Assembly (NCBI GenBank): GCA_009746045.1
Contig: RPFO01002278.1
Coordinates: 40,001-70,946 of the forward strand
Direction of reading: 5' to 3'
DNA from: Mesostigma viride
Lineage: Eukaryota > Streptophyta > Mesostigmatophyceae > Mesostigmatales > Mesostigmataceae
Length of the DNA: 30,946 bases
The notes under the pieces were generated by a model. The model saw only the letters and a list, made by a program, of their open reading frames with translations, was not told where the DNA came from and searched no databases. Positions within the stretch are counted from its first letter, which is position 1. Every line of letters starts with the position of its first letter. Both the position numbers and the translations under genes were made by a program. Positions 9,090 through 17,883 of the stretch are shown one piece after another.

Positions 9090-10753
9090 CTATGATATAG
9101 GGAAGAGGGGGGACAGGGGCGGGAGCAGGCGTACCTGGCTGGCGTCGGGGTGAGGGCGCTTGCCTTTTGATGCCGCGCCCACCGTCGCAGAGGTGCCGAG
9201 TTCCGCATCAGTGAGGTCGAGGTCTGTTGGCAGGCTGTCCGAGTCCTGGTCTGCTTCCCGCATGCCCCTGGGAGCGTGGTCGCTGGTGGGTGGGGCTGAG
9301 GCTGAAGGCGTTGGCGCGCCCGGCGAGGGGCGGGTCAGGGACCTGAACCGGTCGATGCCGATGCCCGACACGGCCAGCGCTTTGGCCAGTTTCACCGGGG
9401 CCCAGCGGCAGCCGGTAAGGGGCAGCGCGTCACCCTTCTTGTGAGTGGTCGTGCAGGGGATAATGATCTGGGTGGTGTGCCATCTGATGGCAGCAGTGGG
9501 CTCGATGGCCCGCGCACGCAGGGACGTGGTGGTGCCGTCTACCCTCACGATCTCGCTCATGCCCATGTCTCGCAGCTTCGTGGTGGCGTTCGCAAACATG
9601 GCTAACGGCATGACGGGGCCGCGTCTGACGACAGCCCCCCGTGGGTGACCACCTGGGAAGATATGGTTCCTGTGCCTCATTGAGAGGGCACAGGACGGTC
9701 TCCTGCTCCGCCGGGTAGGAAATCAGCATGGTCATTTCCAAACCAATCTGGGCGATGCACGGAATCTCCAATGCAGCGACAGCGTTCCGTGGGGCCAGGG
9801 CGGCGAGAAGCCACGCCGTGATGGTCTTGGCGCGGTCGTTGGCGGGGGTGCGATTGTCGCCTAAGGAGGCGGTACCGGTGGCGTCTGGGTAACGCTTCTG
9901 TTTGGCGATGGCCGCGCGAGAACGCTCTGGGCATTCTTTGCTGATGTGTTCCCCCGTGGCAAAGCAGCTGACGCAGACGGGCTCATCGTAATTCACTTGA
10001 GTGGTGATGAAGTTAATACCCCTGGCATTGGCGTACTTTTGAGGTACTGTGATGATGTCGGGGATGCAGCGGGGGGGCGTTGCCTGAGTAGCCGCCTGGC
10101 ATGCCAATGATGTGGTCAGCCCCCTTGTCCTCGACTCCCATGGCCTGGTCGAAGTGGGGGGTATGGCCCATGACCGCTGTTTGTACGCCCCGTCGGTCGT
10201 TGCCTTCAGTCCTTTGCATGGGTGTGTCGGTATCTTCTATGATTACAATGTTGGAGGCTGTCCCCCACGTCTCGACGACGAATCGAAGCATGTGCTCGTG
10301 CCGGTAGAGCGCTGAAGCGTTGTTTAAGGTTAAGGTGTATGCCGCCGGTAGGTCTACTGGCGTGAAGCGACGGAGTCGGAGTGCCTTGCCCGCCACCATG
10401 ACGAACGCCTATTGCTTCCCCGCTTCCGTGTGCTTGTTAAGTGCTGCTGTGGCATCCTCTGCTGTAGAAAATTTGACGTGAATGTTAGGTTGATTCTTGA
10501 CCCCCCCCCCCCGCAGATGACTCCCCCCTAGCTGGCTCATGGTCTGCTCGACGGCGCTTCGTTCGGGACCGGATACGTCGCGGCCATGGATGAGGACGAC
10601 CAGGAGTCTCTGCTGCATGGATTTTGCAAGTTCATCCATGGCTGGGCTCCATCTGACCCTTCCGGATACTTTATCAGCAGTCGTCGGTTCTATGTGGGTC
10701 CCCGTGGCGTGGTGAGATTGGACCTGCGAAAGGTGAAAGACACGGCACAACAT
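9090..10753 (-). pseudogene. LINE ORF1: RRM-like segment and CCHC knuckle
   Basis: ATG at 10,753. Residues of about 50-110 (QRLLVVLIHGRDVSG, then NIHVKFSTAEDATAAL) have the beta-alpha-beta pattern of an RNA-recognition motif, as in many L1 ORF1 proteins. A TAG at 10,411 stops the frame. The same frame resumes at once (VAGKALRLRRFTP), shifts near 10,100, and then reads CVSCFATGEHISKEC near 9,970, a zinc knuckle spaced C-x2-C-x5-H-x4-C against the usual x4. A further shift near 9,680 leads to a Pro/Ser-rich acidic tail (DSDSLPTDLDLTDAEL) ending at a TAG two bases before ORF2. A 12-base C run (10,501-10,512) lies inside the RRM-coding part. The expected role is nucleic-acid binding in the LINE RNP. 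Confidence 0.72.
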
Positions 10754-10779
10754 GAACAGGGCGTGGGCGTGAGATAGTC

Positions 10780-11330
10780 ATTAAAAGAGAGACCCACTGT
10801 GCAGTGTGCTATGAGCAGAACCAAACCGATTGGAAAGGCTGCATTACACCCGCGTTTGGGTAATGGCAGCAAGTACTGAGAAAAGTCGTTATGGAGGTGT
10901 CCTGGTGGTAGCGGATCACCTAGTGTGGCAACAACTATTCCATAGTCATTGCGCCGGTGAAAGGGTAACCGAGGGTACAGGAGGTCACGCTCCAAGGAGA
11001 CTACTCGCCCACCCAGGTGGAGGGGCCCAGGCCAAGTCCATCCTGTCGATGGGTTTTCGAACCCGAGCCGTGACTCACTGACCGGATGCCATAATGGGGT
11101 AGCCGTCACTAGAAACAGTGAGGCGAGGGGCGGACGTGCGATTCGTAAGGCCCGCTCCTTCTACCCACCCGTTTCAAGTGACGGCTAGCTTTTCCGCCCC
11201 TCAAAAGAATTGGCTAGACGTACCTTTTCGTGCTGAATCCGAATCTGCCCTTTGTTTCGCGTTTAGCTTACTACGTAAGGTGCTATCTCGTCCGCCGTCC
11301 GCGCCACCATAGCCAGGCCCTATTGTTGTT
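10780..11330. other. Probable LINE leader and intergenic DNA
   Basis: A minus-strand frame of 139 codons covers 10,690-11,109 but overlaps ORF1 in another frame and shows no domain. It is read here as possible 5' untranslated sequence of the LINE. Nothing else is recognised. Confidence 0.3.
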
Positions 11331-11397
11331 TTGGAATAAACTCAAATCAACTTGCGTTGAACAAGTTTCCAGGTAAATAGGTGTACGTTTATTCCAA
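11331..11397. repeat. 11-bp perfect inverted repeat, 45-bp loop
   Basis: TTGGAATAAAC (11,331-11,341) and GTTTATTCCAA (11,387-11,397) are exact reverse complements. The loop contains GCGTTGAACAAG, which recurs with changes at about 11,420 and 11,740 and in the 207-bp repeats near 30,100. This could be the terminal repeats of a very small element or a chance hairpin. Confidence 0.5.
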
Positions 11398-11630
11398 ATA
11401 TAGCCAATAGGTAACCCTGCGTTGAACAAATTTTGTTCGACATGGGAAATAATGTGGTACATGGACATCGCACTTAGTGAGTTGACCTGGACGGTGGATA
11501 ACATCATCCCAGTGTCAGCTTGAAGTTGGAGCTGGAGCAACACCACGCGTATCGACCAGTAACACCCCGTGGTCAGTTTCAAACCGATCATCTATTGGTT
11601 CCTTGCTCCGGGTAAGGGCCAGAGCGGGGC

Positions 11631-11646
11631 GGGGGGGGGGGGGGGG
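11631..11646 (+). repeat. Poly-G run, 16 bases
   Basis: Sixteen consecutive G after GAGCGGGGC, one of a set of long G or C runs in this window. No coding context. Confidence 0.9.
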
Positions 11647-11774
11647 CTGCCAGAAGAAGGCATGCACGGTCTCGAGGGGACGGTGCTTTGAGGCAGGGAA
11701 AGGCACCGACGCAGGCCCTCTCGATGACCGTGAACATCGCGCCTTGAACAAATGTTGTTCGTCTTGCGTCGTCA

Positions 11775-11951
11775 GGCGGAGCCAATTTTGGAAGAACCGT
11801 TCGGTTCGTCAGAATTGACGAAGCTTATGAAGTCCGTACACGTGAGAAAACATAGGAATAGGGGATGAAAATCTGTCAAGCCATCCATCCACCAATTTTG
11901 TCCCGAATTTGCAACCATAAGGGTCAGGTTCTTTCGAAAATTGGCTCCGCC
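11775..11951. mobile_element. MITE-like element, 177 bp, with about 24-bp terminal inverted repeats
   Basis: The left arm 11,775-11,798 (GGCGGAGCCAATTTTGG...) and the right arm 11,927-11,951 are reverse complements. They match exactly over the outer 15 bases and across AAGAACC, with one mismatch and one indel between. The interior has no open frame. No target-site duplication is visible at the two junctions, so the assignment as a miniature transposon rests on the inverted termini alone. Confidence 0.5.
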
Positions 11952-12055
11952 ACAGAGTTTCAACGGGCAAGTTGCAAACACACACGTTGCTTGATACTGC
12001 GTGACATGGACATCGCACAGGACATCAATTTCCGACATCGCATCCTCTCGCCGCA

Positions 12056-12318
12056 TTGTCTGACCGAGAGCTGCTCGAGCGTCTCTTCTCGATCCCTACG
12101 ATGGGTTCAGGGCGCAACATCCGCGCCGTCCACCCGTCGGGCGATCCGAAGCACTGGCTCCCTCGCCCGCCCTTCCCTAAAGGCGGCGATTTGCACCCCC
12201 GCCGCCACCCAAGCTCCCGCGACTGGAAGCCCGGACCTCGCAGTGCAGCCATCGCCGTGGCCCCTTGCGCTAGAAGCCGATCGGGTGCTATCGAAAGACG
12301 TGTCTGGGAGCCGACAAC
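12056..12318 (+). pseudogene. Possible upstream coding part of the RING-like gene
   Basis: The frame from about 12,020 reads protein-like sequence (SDRELLERLFSIPTMGSG, then PSSRDWKPG), after which coding character moves to another frame (WPLALEADRVLSKDVSGS) before the ATG at 12,319. No GT-AG pair clearly joins these segments. Either short introns or frameshifts separate them, or the two stretches are unrelated. A weak 3' splice site (CATCGCACAG) ends at 12,020. Confidence 0.3.
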
Positions 12319-13301
12319 ATGGCCAGCCCTGCCGCGAGTGACAGGACGGGTCAGCGTCACCTTCTCGCCCATGACTCCCCCCGCAAGATTCCCACGTGGC
12401 TCGACGACGGTCCACAGTGGATGTACGACCCAGAAACCGGGGAGAAGGGTCTGCGGACAAGCTGAACGTGGATTGTGCCGAGCGGTGGAAGAGGGAAAAC
12501 CCTGGAAGGGAGCCCCACGCACCCACTTACGGCTGCGCACGTTGCCACCTGCTCAAGCCCATCTCCTCCTTCTTGCCAAAGGTTGGCACGTGCCACGAGT
12601 GCAGGCGATGCAGGGAAATGATGGCGGGGTTTGCCGCGGAGAAGGACTCGTCCCTCCGCAAGGCCGCCGCGGCGGAGGCCGGCCGGATCCTGCAGAGGGG
12701 GGATAGGGGGGGGGAGGGTGTCGCAATCGTCCCAGAGTGGGGAAGGGGTTCCCCCGGGTTCGAGTCCGCCATCCGCCTGGCGCGCGAGCACTGCCGTGAC
12801 GTGGGGCGTTACAACGACCCTGTTCTGAACAAGCTGCACCGCTGTCTGCTGTGTGCTGCAGACATGCAGGGCGTACACTCTGGCGTGACCAAGGAAATGC
12901 ACTTCCACGCCGGCGGTGTCTGCAGTGCATGCGTCGCACGGTTCCCGCGCGAGCAGACGCAGCCGGGCGACGTCGACTGCCCCATATGCGTCAAGGAGAA
13001 GCGCCCTCCTGAGCACGTGGCCAAACTGCAGCCCCCGTTTTTCGAACTCGATGCCACGCAGACGGCGCTCGCCTTCGTGATCAGCGGCTGGGGGCACGGC
13101 AGCGATGAAGGAAACGAGTCGGATGAGTCCGGGGAGGATTATGGGCCCGAGGTCGCCCCCCACTCCCCCCCGGTCGCCAGCCTCTCCCCTCCCGGAGCCG
13201 CGATGAGCCGGAGCCCGCGGCGGCCAGGTGCGAGAAAGACCGCCCGACGAAGAAGGGGGGGGGGAGGGGGGGGGGGGGGACACGCGCCCCAGACCGGGTG
13301 A
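12319..13301 (+). CDS. Zinc-binding RING-like protein, first copy (one frameshift)
   Basis: ATG at 12,319 gives an N-terminus with IPTWLDDGPQWMYDPETGEK. A one-base shift near 12,450 then joins the long frame that runs to the TGA at 13,299-13,301. A first Cys cluster (CARC, 15 residues, then C-x2-C-x2-C) lies at about 12,535-12,610. The main module at about 12,840-12,990 has the spacing C-x2-C-x15-H-x-H-x4-C-x2-C-x15-C-x2-C, containing MHFHAGGVCSAC and DVDCPIC, a RING-like ligand series with H-x-H in place of C-x-H. A conserved tail (FFELDATQTALAFVISG) and an acidic and basic low-complexity end follow. RING domains recruit E2 enzymes for ubiquitin transfer; that role here is inference. The frame runs into a poly-G tract and stops. 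Whether the shift is decay, a sequencing indel or a missed micro-exon cannot be told. Confidence 0.55.
13246..13279 (+). repeat. Poly-G tract at the junction of the two RING-like copies
   Basis: After CGACGAAGAAG come 10 G, one A, then 14 G (13,266-13,279). The first copy is read through the run in one frame and ends 20 bases later. The second copy starts in a different frame just downstream. One G more, or two fewer, would fuse the two copies into one open frame. Confidence 0.85.
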
Positions 13302-13318
13302 TCTATACCGACGAGTTC

Positions 13319-13840
13319 ATGGACGCCCTCGAAATGGCATGCTGGTCCAGCCCCGATCTGCACAAACTGGACCGCTGCCTGCTGTGTGCTACAACTCTGG
13401 ACAGCGTACACTCTGGGATGACGAGGGACATGCACTTCCACGTCGGCGGTGTCTGCGGGGACTGCGCCGTGCAGTTCCTGCGCACGCAGAAGCAGCCGGG
13501 CGACGTCGACTGCCCCATATGCGTCAATGAGAGGCGCCCTCCTGAGCACGTGGCCAAACTGCATCCCCCGTTTTTCGAACTCGATGCCACGCAGACGGCG
13601 CTCGCCTTCGTGATCAGCGGTCGTGGGTACGGGGTGGATGAATTCTACGAGATGCAGGATTCCGAGTATGGGACCGCTGTCACCCCCCCACACCACCGGT
13701 CACCGGGATCTCCCGCGCCGGAGCCGCAAGGGGCCGGGGCCCGCGACGGACAGGGGCGACACGGACCGCCGGACGAAGAAGGGGGGGGTGGTGGCAGGGG
13801 GGCGCCCCCCGCTGGCGAGGGGGGCGACTGGGGCCCGTAG
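13319..13840 (+). CDS. Zinc-binding RING-like protein, second tandem copy
   Basis: A 174-residue frame from ATG 13,319 to TAG 13,838-13,840; the frame itself is open further upstream into the poly-G run. It repeats the first copy's module with identical ligand spacing, C-x2-C-x15-H-x-H-x4-C-x2-C-x15-C-x2-C (CLLC, MHFHVGGVCGDC, DVDCPIC), and the same tail FFELDATQTALAFVISG. Many substitutions fall between ligands (ATTLDSVHSGMTRD against AADMQGVHSGVTKE), while all eight ligands are kept. This suggests that the metal site was under selection after duplication. The C-terminus is Pro/Gly-rich and includes PDEEGGGGG. The start could be at GTG 13,298 or the ORF could be an exon. The likely role is protein-protein contact or ubiquitin ligation, by inference. 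Confidence 0.55.
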   Translation: MDALEMACWSSPDLHKLDRCLLCATTLDSVHSGMTRDMHFHVGGVCGDCAVQFLRTQKQPGDVDCPICVNERRPPEHVAKLHPPFFELDATQTALAFVISGRGYGVDEFYEMQDSEYGTAVTPPHHRSPGSPAPEPQGAGARDGQGRHGPPDEEGGGGGRGAPPAGEGGDWGP

Positions 13841-13850
13841 AAGGAGCTGG

Positions 13851-14156
13851 TCACGTGCGTGTGGGGAGAAGCCGCGATGACTGTTCAGCGTTGATAATGA
13901 CATGGCCTGCGTGCCATCGGATGGGGACCCCGTCTTTGCTGGCCACGACGGGGACGCCCTGTGTGGCACTGTTTTTTGGATCGGTAAACACTCGTGAATA
14001 TTTGTCAACGAATGCTGCTTCCATGTCCGCATGCCTCTCCGCCGCGGCACGCCCCTTTGTCATTCTCCATGCTTTGCCGCAGACCAAGTCTCGGTTGCAT
14101 TGTATAACGTAGAGCATGTGAATAAGCATTGGTTGGGCGCGGGTGCTGACTATGTC
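13851..14156 (-). CDS. Unrecognised short coding-like segment
   Basis: A minus-strand frame with ATG at 14,129 (open to about 14,156) encodes 92 residues. It is protein-like over most of its length: NRDLVCGKAWRMTKGRAAAE, ADMEAAFVDKYSRVF, GVPVVASKDGVPIRWHAGHV. It ends at 13,851, immediately downstream of and antisense to the RING-like ORF. There is no recognised domain and no splice site clear enough to extend it. It could be an exon or a transposon fragment. An 18-base exact match within it (CCATGCTTTGCCGCA region, 14,063-14,080) recurs near 19,732, which slightly favours repeat origin. Confidence 0.25.
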   Translation of the reverse strand, partial: DIVSTRAQPMLIHMLYVIQCNRDLVCGKAWRMTKGRAAAERHADMEAAFVDKYSRVFTDPKNSATQGVPVVASKDGVPIRWHAGHVIINAEQSSRLLPTRT

Positions 14157-14273
14157 ATTTTCTTATCCATATGATCAGCGCAGATCCCTCGTATGGGACC
14201 AATGTAAACTTAGTGCACCCTTCCCAGTCTTAAAACACATCCATTGCAACCTCTCTATTACCTTTCTACCATT

Positions 14274-14332
14274 GTTCTACCACCCTGCTTGGCCCAAAAG
14301 ACCGTACAACGGCAGTAGAGCGGTGGTAGAAC
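14274..14332. repeat. 11-bp perfect inverted repeat, 37-bp loop
   Basis: GTTCTACCACC (14,274-14,284) and GGTGGTAGAAC (14,322-14,332) are exact reverse complements and could form a stem. It lies immediately before the degenerate tandem duplication. Confidence 0.5.
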
Positions 14333-14354
14333 GCTTTCATATCATGTAACGTCT

Positions 14355-14945
14355 ATATGCCAAGGCATTGCACGACTGCCGGGAGCTCCCTGACGAACAA
14401 CCAATGCATAAAACAGGAAGTTGCAGCCTGACATGGTCCTCCCTAGGAGCCTTGACAATTGCAGACGAGGGTTTCTACGATGTCGTGTTATTTCCAGTCC
14501 AGCCCATGCAGGGTACACATAATACCACATGACATTGAGAAACTAGGCATGAAACCCTGAGACTGGGACCAAGGGAGACCCTGGTGCACCCTTGCCACGC
14601 GTGAAACAGACTCAGTACTACCATTTTACCCTCTATCTACCATTTGATCGGGCACATAGAAGAAAGAAAGGGGAAAAAATGATGATTGAACGCATATACA
14701 TCAATTAATGTTCAATTTCCAAGGCTTTGCAGGGACGCTGGGAGCTGCTTGATGAAGAAAATACGAAGTAAACATACGTATGCATCCTGACCTGGTCGAC
14801 CATAAGAGCCTTGATCGTTGAAGACTACGGTTTTTTCACACTTTGGCGTTATTTCACGCCGAATCTCAGGCACGGGACACATATTATCACATGAAACTTA
14901 GAAACTAGGCATGGAACCCCCATGCTGGTAACAAGAGAAACACAG
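14355..14945. repeat. Degenerate tandem duplication, spacing about 359 bp
   Basis: Two diverged copies of about 230 bp: CCAAGGCATTGCACGACTGC...GGGAGCTCCCTGA at about 14,360 against CCAAGGCTTTGCAGGGACGC...GGGAGCTGCTTGA at about 14,719. The likeness continues through CCTGACATGGTCC / CCTGACCTGGTCG and GAAACTAGGCATG. The copies have accumulated many substitutions, so the duplication is old. No open frame is conserved between them, which points to non-coding repeat DNA. Confidence 0.65.
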
Positions 14946-15570
14946 TGCCTGCCTTGGTCATTGGCATGGAAGGACCCCCGCCAAGACCTTGCCTCTTATA
15001 TGGCACACCGAGGTACATCAGTCACTGCCCTGCGGGCCACTTCAAGCTGCTCGGCAGTTGGCTTGCATGGTGCGAGGGCAGCATGATAAGACGGATTGGC
15101 ATGGCGTGGACGCACTTCCCTGACCATCGCCCTTGGTGGAGCGTGTTTATCAACGTGTTTTCAATTAACTTGTCGATTAATTAATCTGTATTGTCATGCG
15201 TTTATGAGCAACACTTGGAAGAAAAGTGTCTATTATCGTGGGAAAGTGCATTTCTGTGTAAAAATAAGTAACTATATTACCTGCCGCGCCCGATTGCAGC
15301 TGTGGCATGCCTTTGGCACGAAGGAGACTGGGGGTCTCTGCCCTTTCTCCTGTAGTGCACACACAGGGATTAAAAGCACTTCGGTACTCCGTGACTCCCG
15401 AACGGGAACACGAGTTTAATTAATTAATTAATTAATGGGCAGACGGGCGACGTCATAGCAAGGGCGCCCAAGCCAGTGGGAATAATGGGGGTGCGCGCGG
15501 GTAGTGGGACGGCTCACGTAGATGACGTGGGTGTCCCCGGTGAAATAACCAATATCCCTCTCAACAAAAA
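14946..15570. other. Repeat-rich stretch without a gene
   Basis: Two TTAATTAA-rich sites (15,172-15,183 and 15,417-15,436, the latter an (ATTA)n microsatellite) bracket about 235 bp. The right-hand end, ACTCCGTGACTCCCGAACGGGAACACGAGT at 15,388-15,417, recurs inverted near 25,931-25,967. No coding frame is supported. Confidence 0.5.
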
Positions 15571-16516
15571 ATGATACACAGCCTGTGCACGGTTTTAACC
15601 TCACCACGGAGGGTCTCCTTATTGAGGTCCCAGCTGCAACCTGTCACATCGGACTCTAAGCCAAAGCAGGCAGATGAGTTTGAGGAAGGACTAGAGGGGT
15701 TTCCAAGTCTGCGCGGGGGTACTAACTATTATCAGATCTGGATAGGCAGCCAGGATTTTGGCAAATGCACAGATCGGATTAAAGACCTCACTAGAGAATG
15801 CAATAAGGCCAGCCGGGCCTGGGCAGTCCACGTGGTAGAGCTGACAGAGCTGCTAGAGCCGGACCAACGGAATACAGTGGGGATCAATTGGCAGGACAAG
15901 TATCAAGGGTGGGAGGTCAAGGGAGACCTCATCCAGAACGCACGGATCTATTTCAAAACGGTGGAGAGAGGCAGGGCCGGCCCGCGGTTTCATCGTGGCA
16001 GACAACACAGCCCTGACCAACTGGTTGAAGGTCTCTATGCTGGACAAAGCCCCACGCGGATCTCTCAAGGTCACGTGCGCTCCTCAATCCACCACGAATG
16101 CCTACAAGGCCATCATCAAGCAAGCCCTGGAAGACGAGGGGCTGTTTGAGGGTGGAGTGCCAGCGATGAAGGCAACCCATGCAGGTGGGCGTGCCAGGGG
16201 GGCTCCAAAGCGTCTGAGGCTGACAGAAGCCAAGGGGGGCGTGGGGGTGACCACAACAAGCGGACGGCAAACCATTCGCCAGACCCTGATGGGCAATCAC
16301 ATGCCAAGTCGGTGTTCCAATGGCAGTCAATCAACCAGGGAAAACAAGGAGCAATGTCTGTCTGGGGCCAACCCTACACACCATAATTCACCCAAGGGGG
16401 GGGGGGGGGGGGGGGGGGCAGGTGCCCCGTTGCAGATATTATATCTGGGCAACAAGAGGGTGATCTACATGTTCAGGATGGCCCCAGGTCACCTGGGGAG
16501 GTTCAGGTTCCTATGA
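15571..16516 (+). pseudogene. gag-like ORF of the copia-like element
   Basis: ATG at 15,571. The first frame reads a helical, charged protein (YYQIWIGSQDFGKCTDRIK, then RAWAVHVVELTELLE) to about 15,965, where a one-base shift moves it to the frame reading GFIVADNTALTNWLKVSML and IIKQALEDEGLFEGG. The later part is Gly/Arg-rich and ends at a TGA at 16,516 after a 23-base G run. No CCHC knuckle is visible. Assignment as gag rests on position upstream of protease and RT remnants and on the helical composition, not on a family motif. Confidence 0.5.
16396..16418 (+). repeat. Poly-G run, 23 bases
   Basis: Twenty-three consecutive G within the distal gag-like part of the copia-like element. Confidence 0.95.
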
Positions 16517-16519
16517 AGC

Positions 16520-17839
16520 CGTCCTTGACAGCTGGTGCAGCTGTAAGAGTGTCTGACCCCATGCATGCTCGTGCTGGGCACGAGGGTGGACCTCTCAGTC
16601 TGTGTCTGACTTCAGCGGCGGGGTACACGTGAAGGTAATGGGTGAGGCATCTGTTCATGTCCTTGGACAGGACACAACATTTTGTTTCGTCTTGGAGGGC
16701 TATCGGGGACCTGCTCTAAGTCCGGGGCAGAATTTCATATGCCAGGATGGAGTAGTGATCACGTCCTCTCGCCTGACTAAGGGAGGGGCTGGTCACTAGA
16801 CCCCACTGATTGATTTCAGGACCACTCGTCTATCACGTGCAGTAGCCAGGACGGTTATGCGTGTGCAGGTGTGCCAGGGGCAGGAGCCCTTGGTGGATGA
16901 CCGCATATTGCCAGCTGCTAGTCGTCCAAGCAGTTTGGGCTTGGTCCTCACTCACTTGCTGGAAGCAGCCCTATCAAACTACCAAGGCCCGGTGAAGCTC
17001 ATGTCCTCTCCCAGTACGTGTCCCCCCAGGTCACACTGGGTCTGATTAAGTATGGGGAGGACTGGATCTCCAGGAAACGCGTGGAACCTGCCAATGACCT
17101 GCCTCCTGCACGGCGCCTACTCAAGCTCAAGTTTGTCATCAAGACGAAGGAGGTGGACGGGGTCTAGGTACCAGATGTCAGGCCAGCGCTGAACGAGTTC
17201 AAGAGTACTGGTGAGTGCACTGCTGACGAGTTTTATACCCCTGGCATGTTGCATGACACCTGGAGGCTGCGGGCCTGCGGCTGTGTGTACTTCTATGCCT
17301 TCTCAACAAGGGCTTGGACTACGGCTCAGTGGCGGTAGACTTCAATGATAGGGCATTTCTGGAGGGAGATGCAGGCGTGGCACATGAAAAGTGGGAGGGC
17401 AAGACGCCTTTCCAAGTCAGGGTGCCTGCGGTATGGAAAAGGGACATTCACACTGAGTGAGTTCCTGAAAATCCTCAGGGGCCTGGAGGGTCTGGGGTCA
17501 AGTCCAATAATCTGGCAGGAGACACGCGACCGTTTTCTGAAGGAGCATTGCATCTTGAAGGTTTATCCTAAAGACCCCTGTTTGTTTCTGGGGCAATGGG
17601 AAGGCATACCAACTGGTGCATGTATGGTTCGCTGCACGGGGATGACCTGCACCTGCTGGCTCCTACGTCGTGGCTTGAGCAGCGGATCCCCGTCATTCAG
17701 TCCGAGTTTCCTCTGGGTAGGGAGCAATGGCCGGTGGAGAATGAGCCTCTCCCGTTTGCGGGCAGGGAGGCCACACTGGTGAAAAAGGGGGGAGAATGGC
17801 GCATGCTGGTGGTGGTGGTGGTGGTGGGGTGGGTGGGGT

Positions 17840-17883
<44 letters not shown>

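Larger units (their letters stand above)
5457..10753 (-). mobile_element. Decayed L1-type LINE (non-LTR retrotransposon), nearly full length
   Basis: A minus-strand element with the two-ORF layout of L1-clade LINEs. ORF1 (10,753 to 9,090) has an RRM-like segment and a CCHC knuckle. ORF2 (9,087 to about 5,457) has an APE-type endonuclease, a reverse transcriptase and a long C-terminal region. ORF1's stop and ORF2's ATG are separated by two bases (TAG CC ATG). Both ORFs are broken by single-base frameshifts and by in-frame stops (10,411 and 6,792), so this copy is not expected to be active. Target-site duplications and a poly-A tail could not be identified. The 5' sequence to about 11,100 may be its untranslated leader. 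Confidence 0.88.

Noticed and set aside
10690-11109. 139-codon minus-strand frame at the LINE 5' end
   Set aside because: It overlaps ORF1 in another frame and shows no domain. Better explained as leader sequence.
11459-12017. 15-base match ACATGGACATCGCAC at 11,459 and 12,003
   Set aside because: Could be the remains of two repeat ends, but no further similarity is seen around either site.
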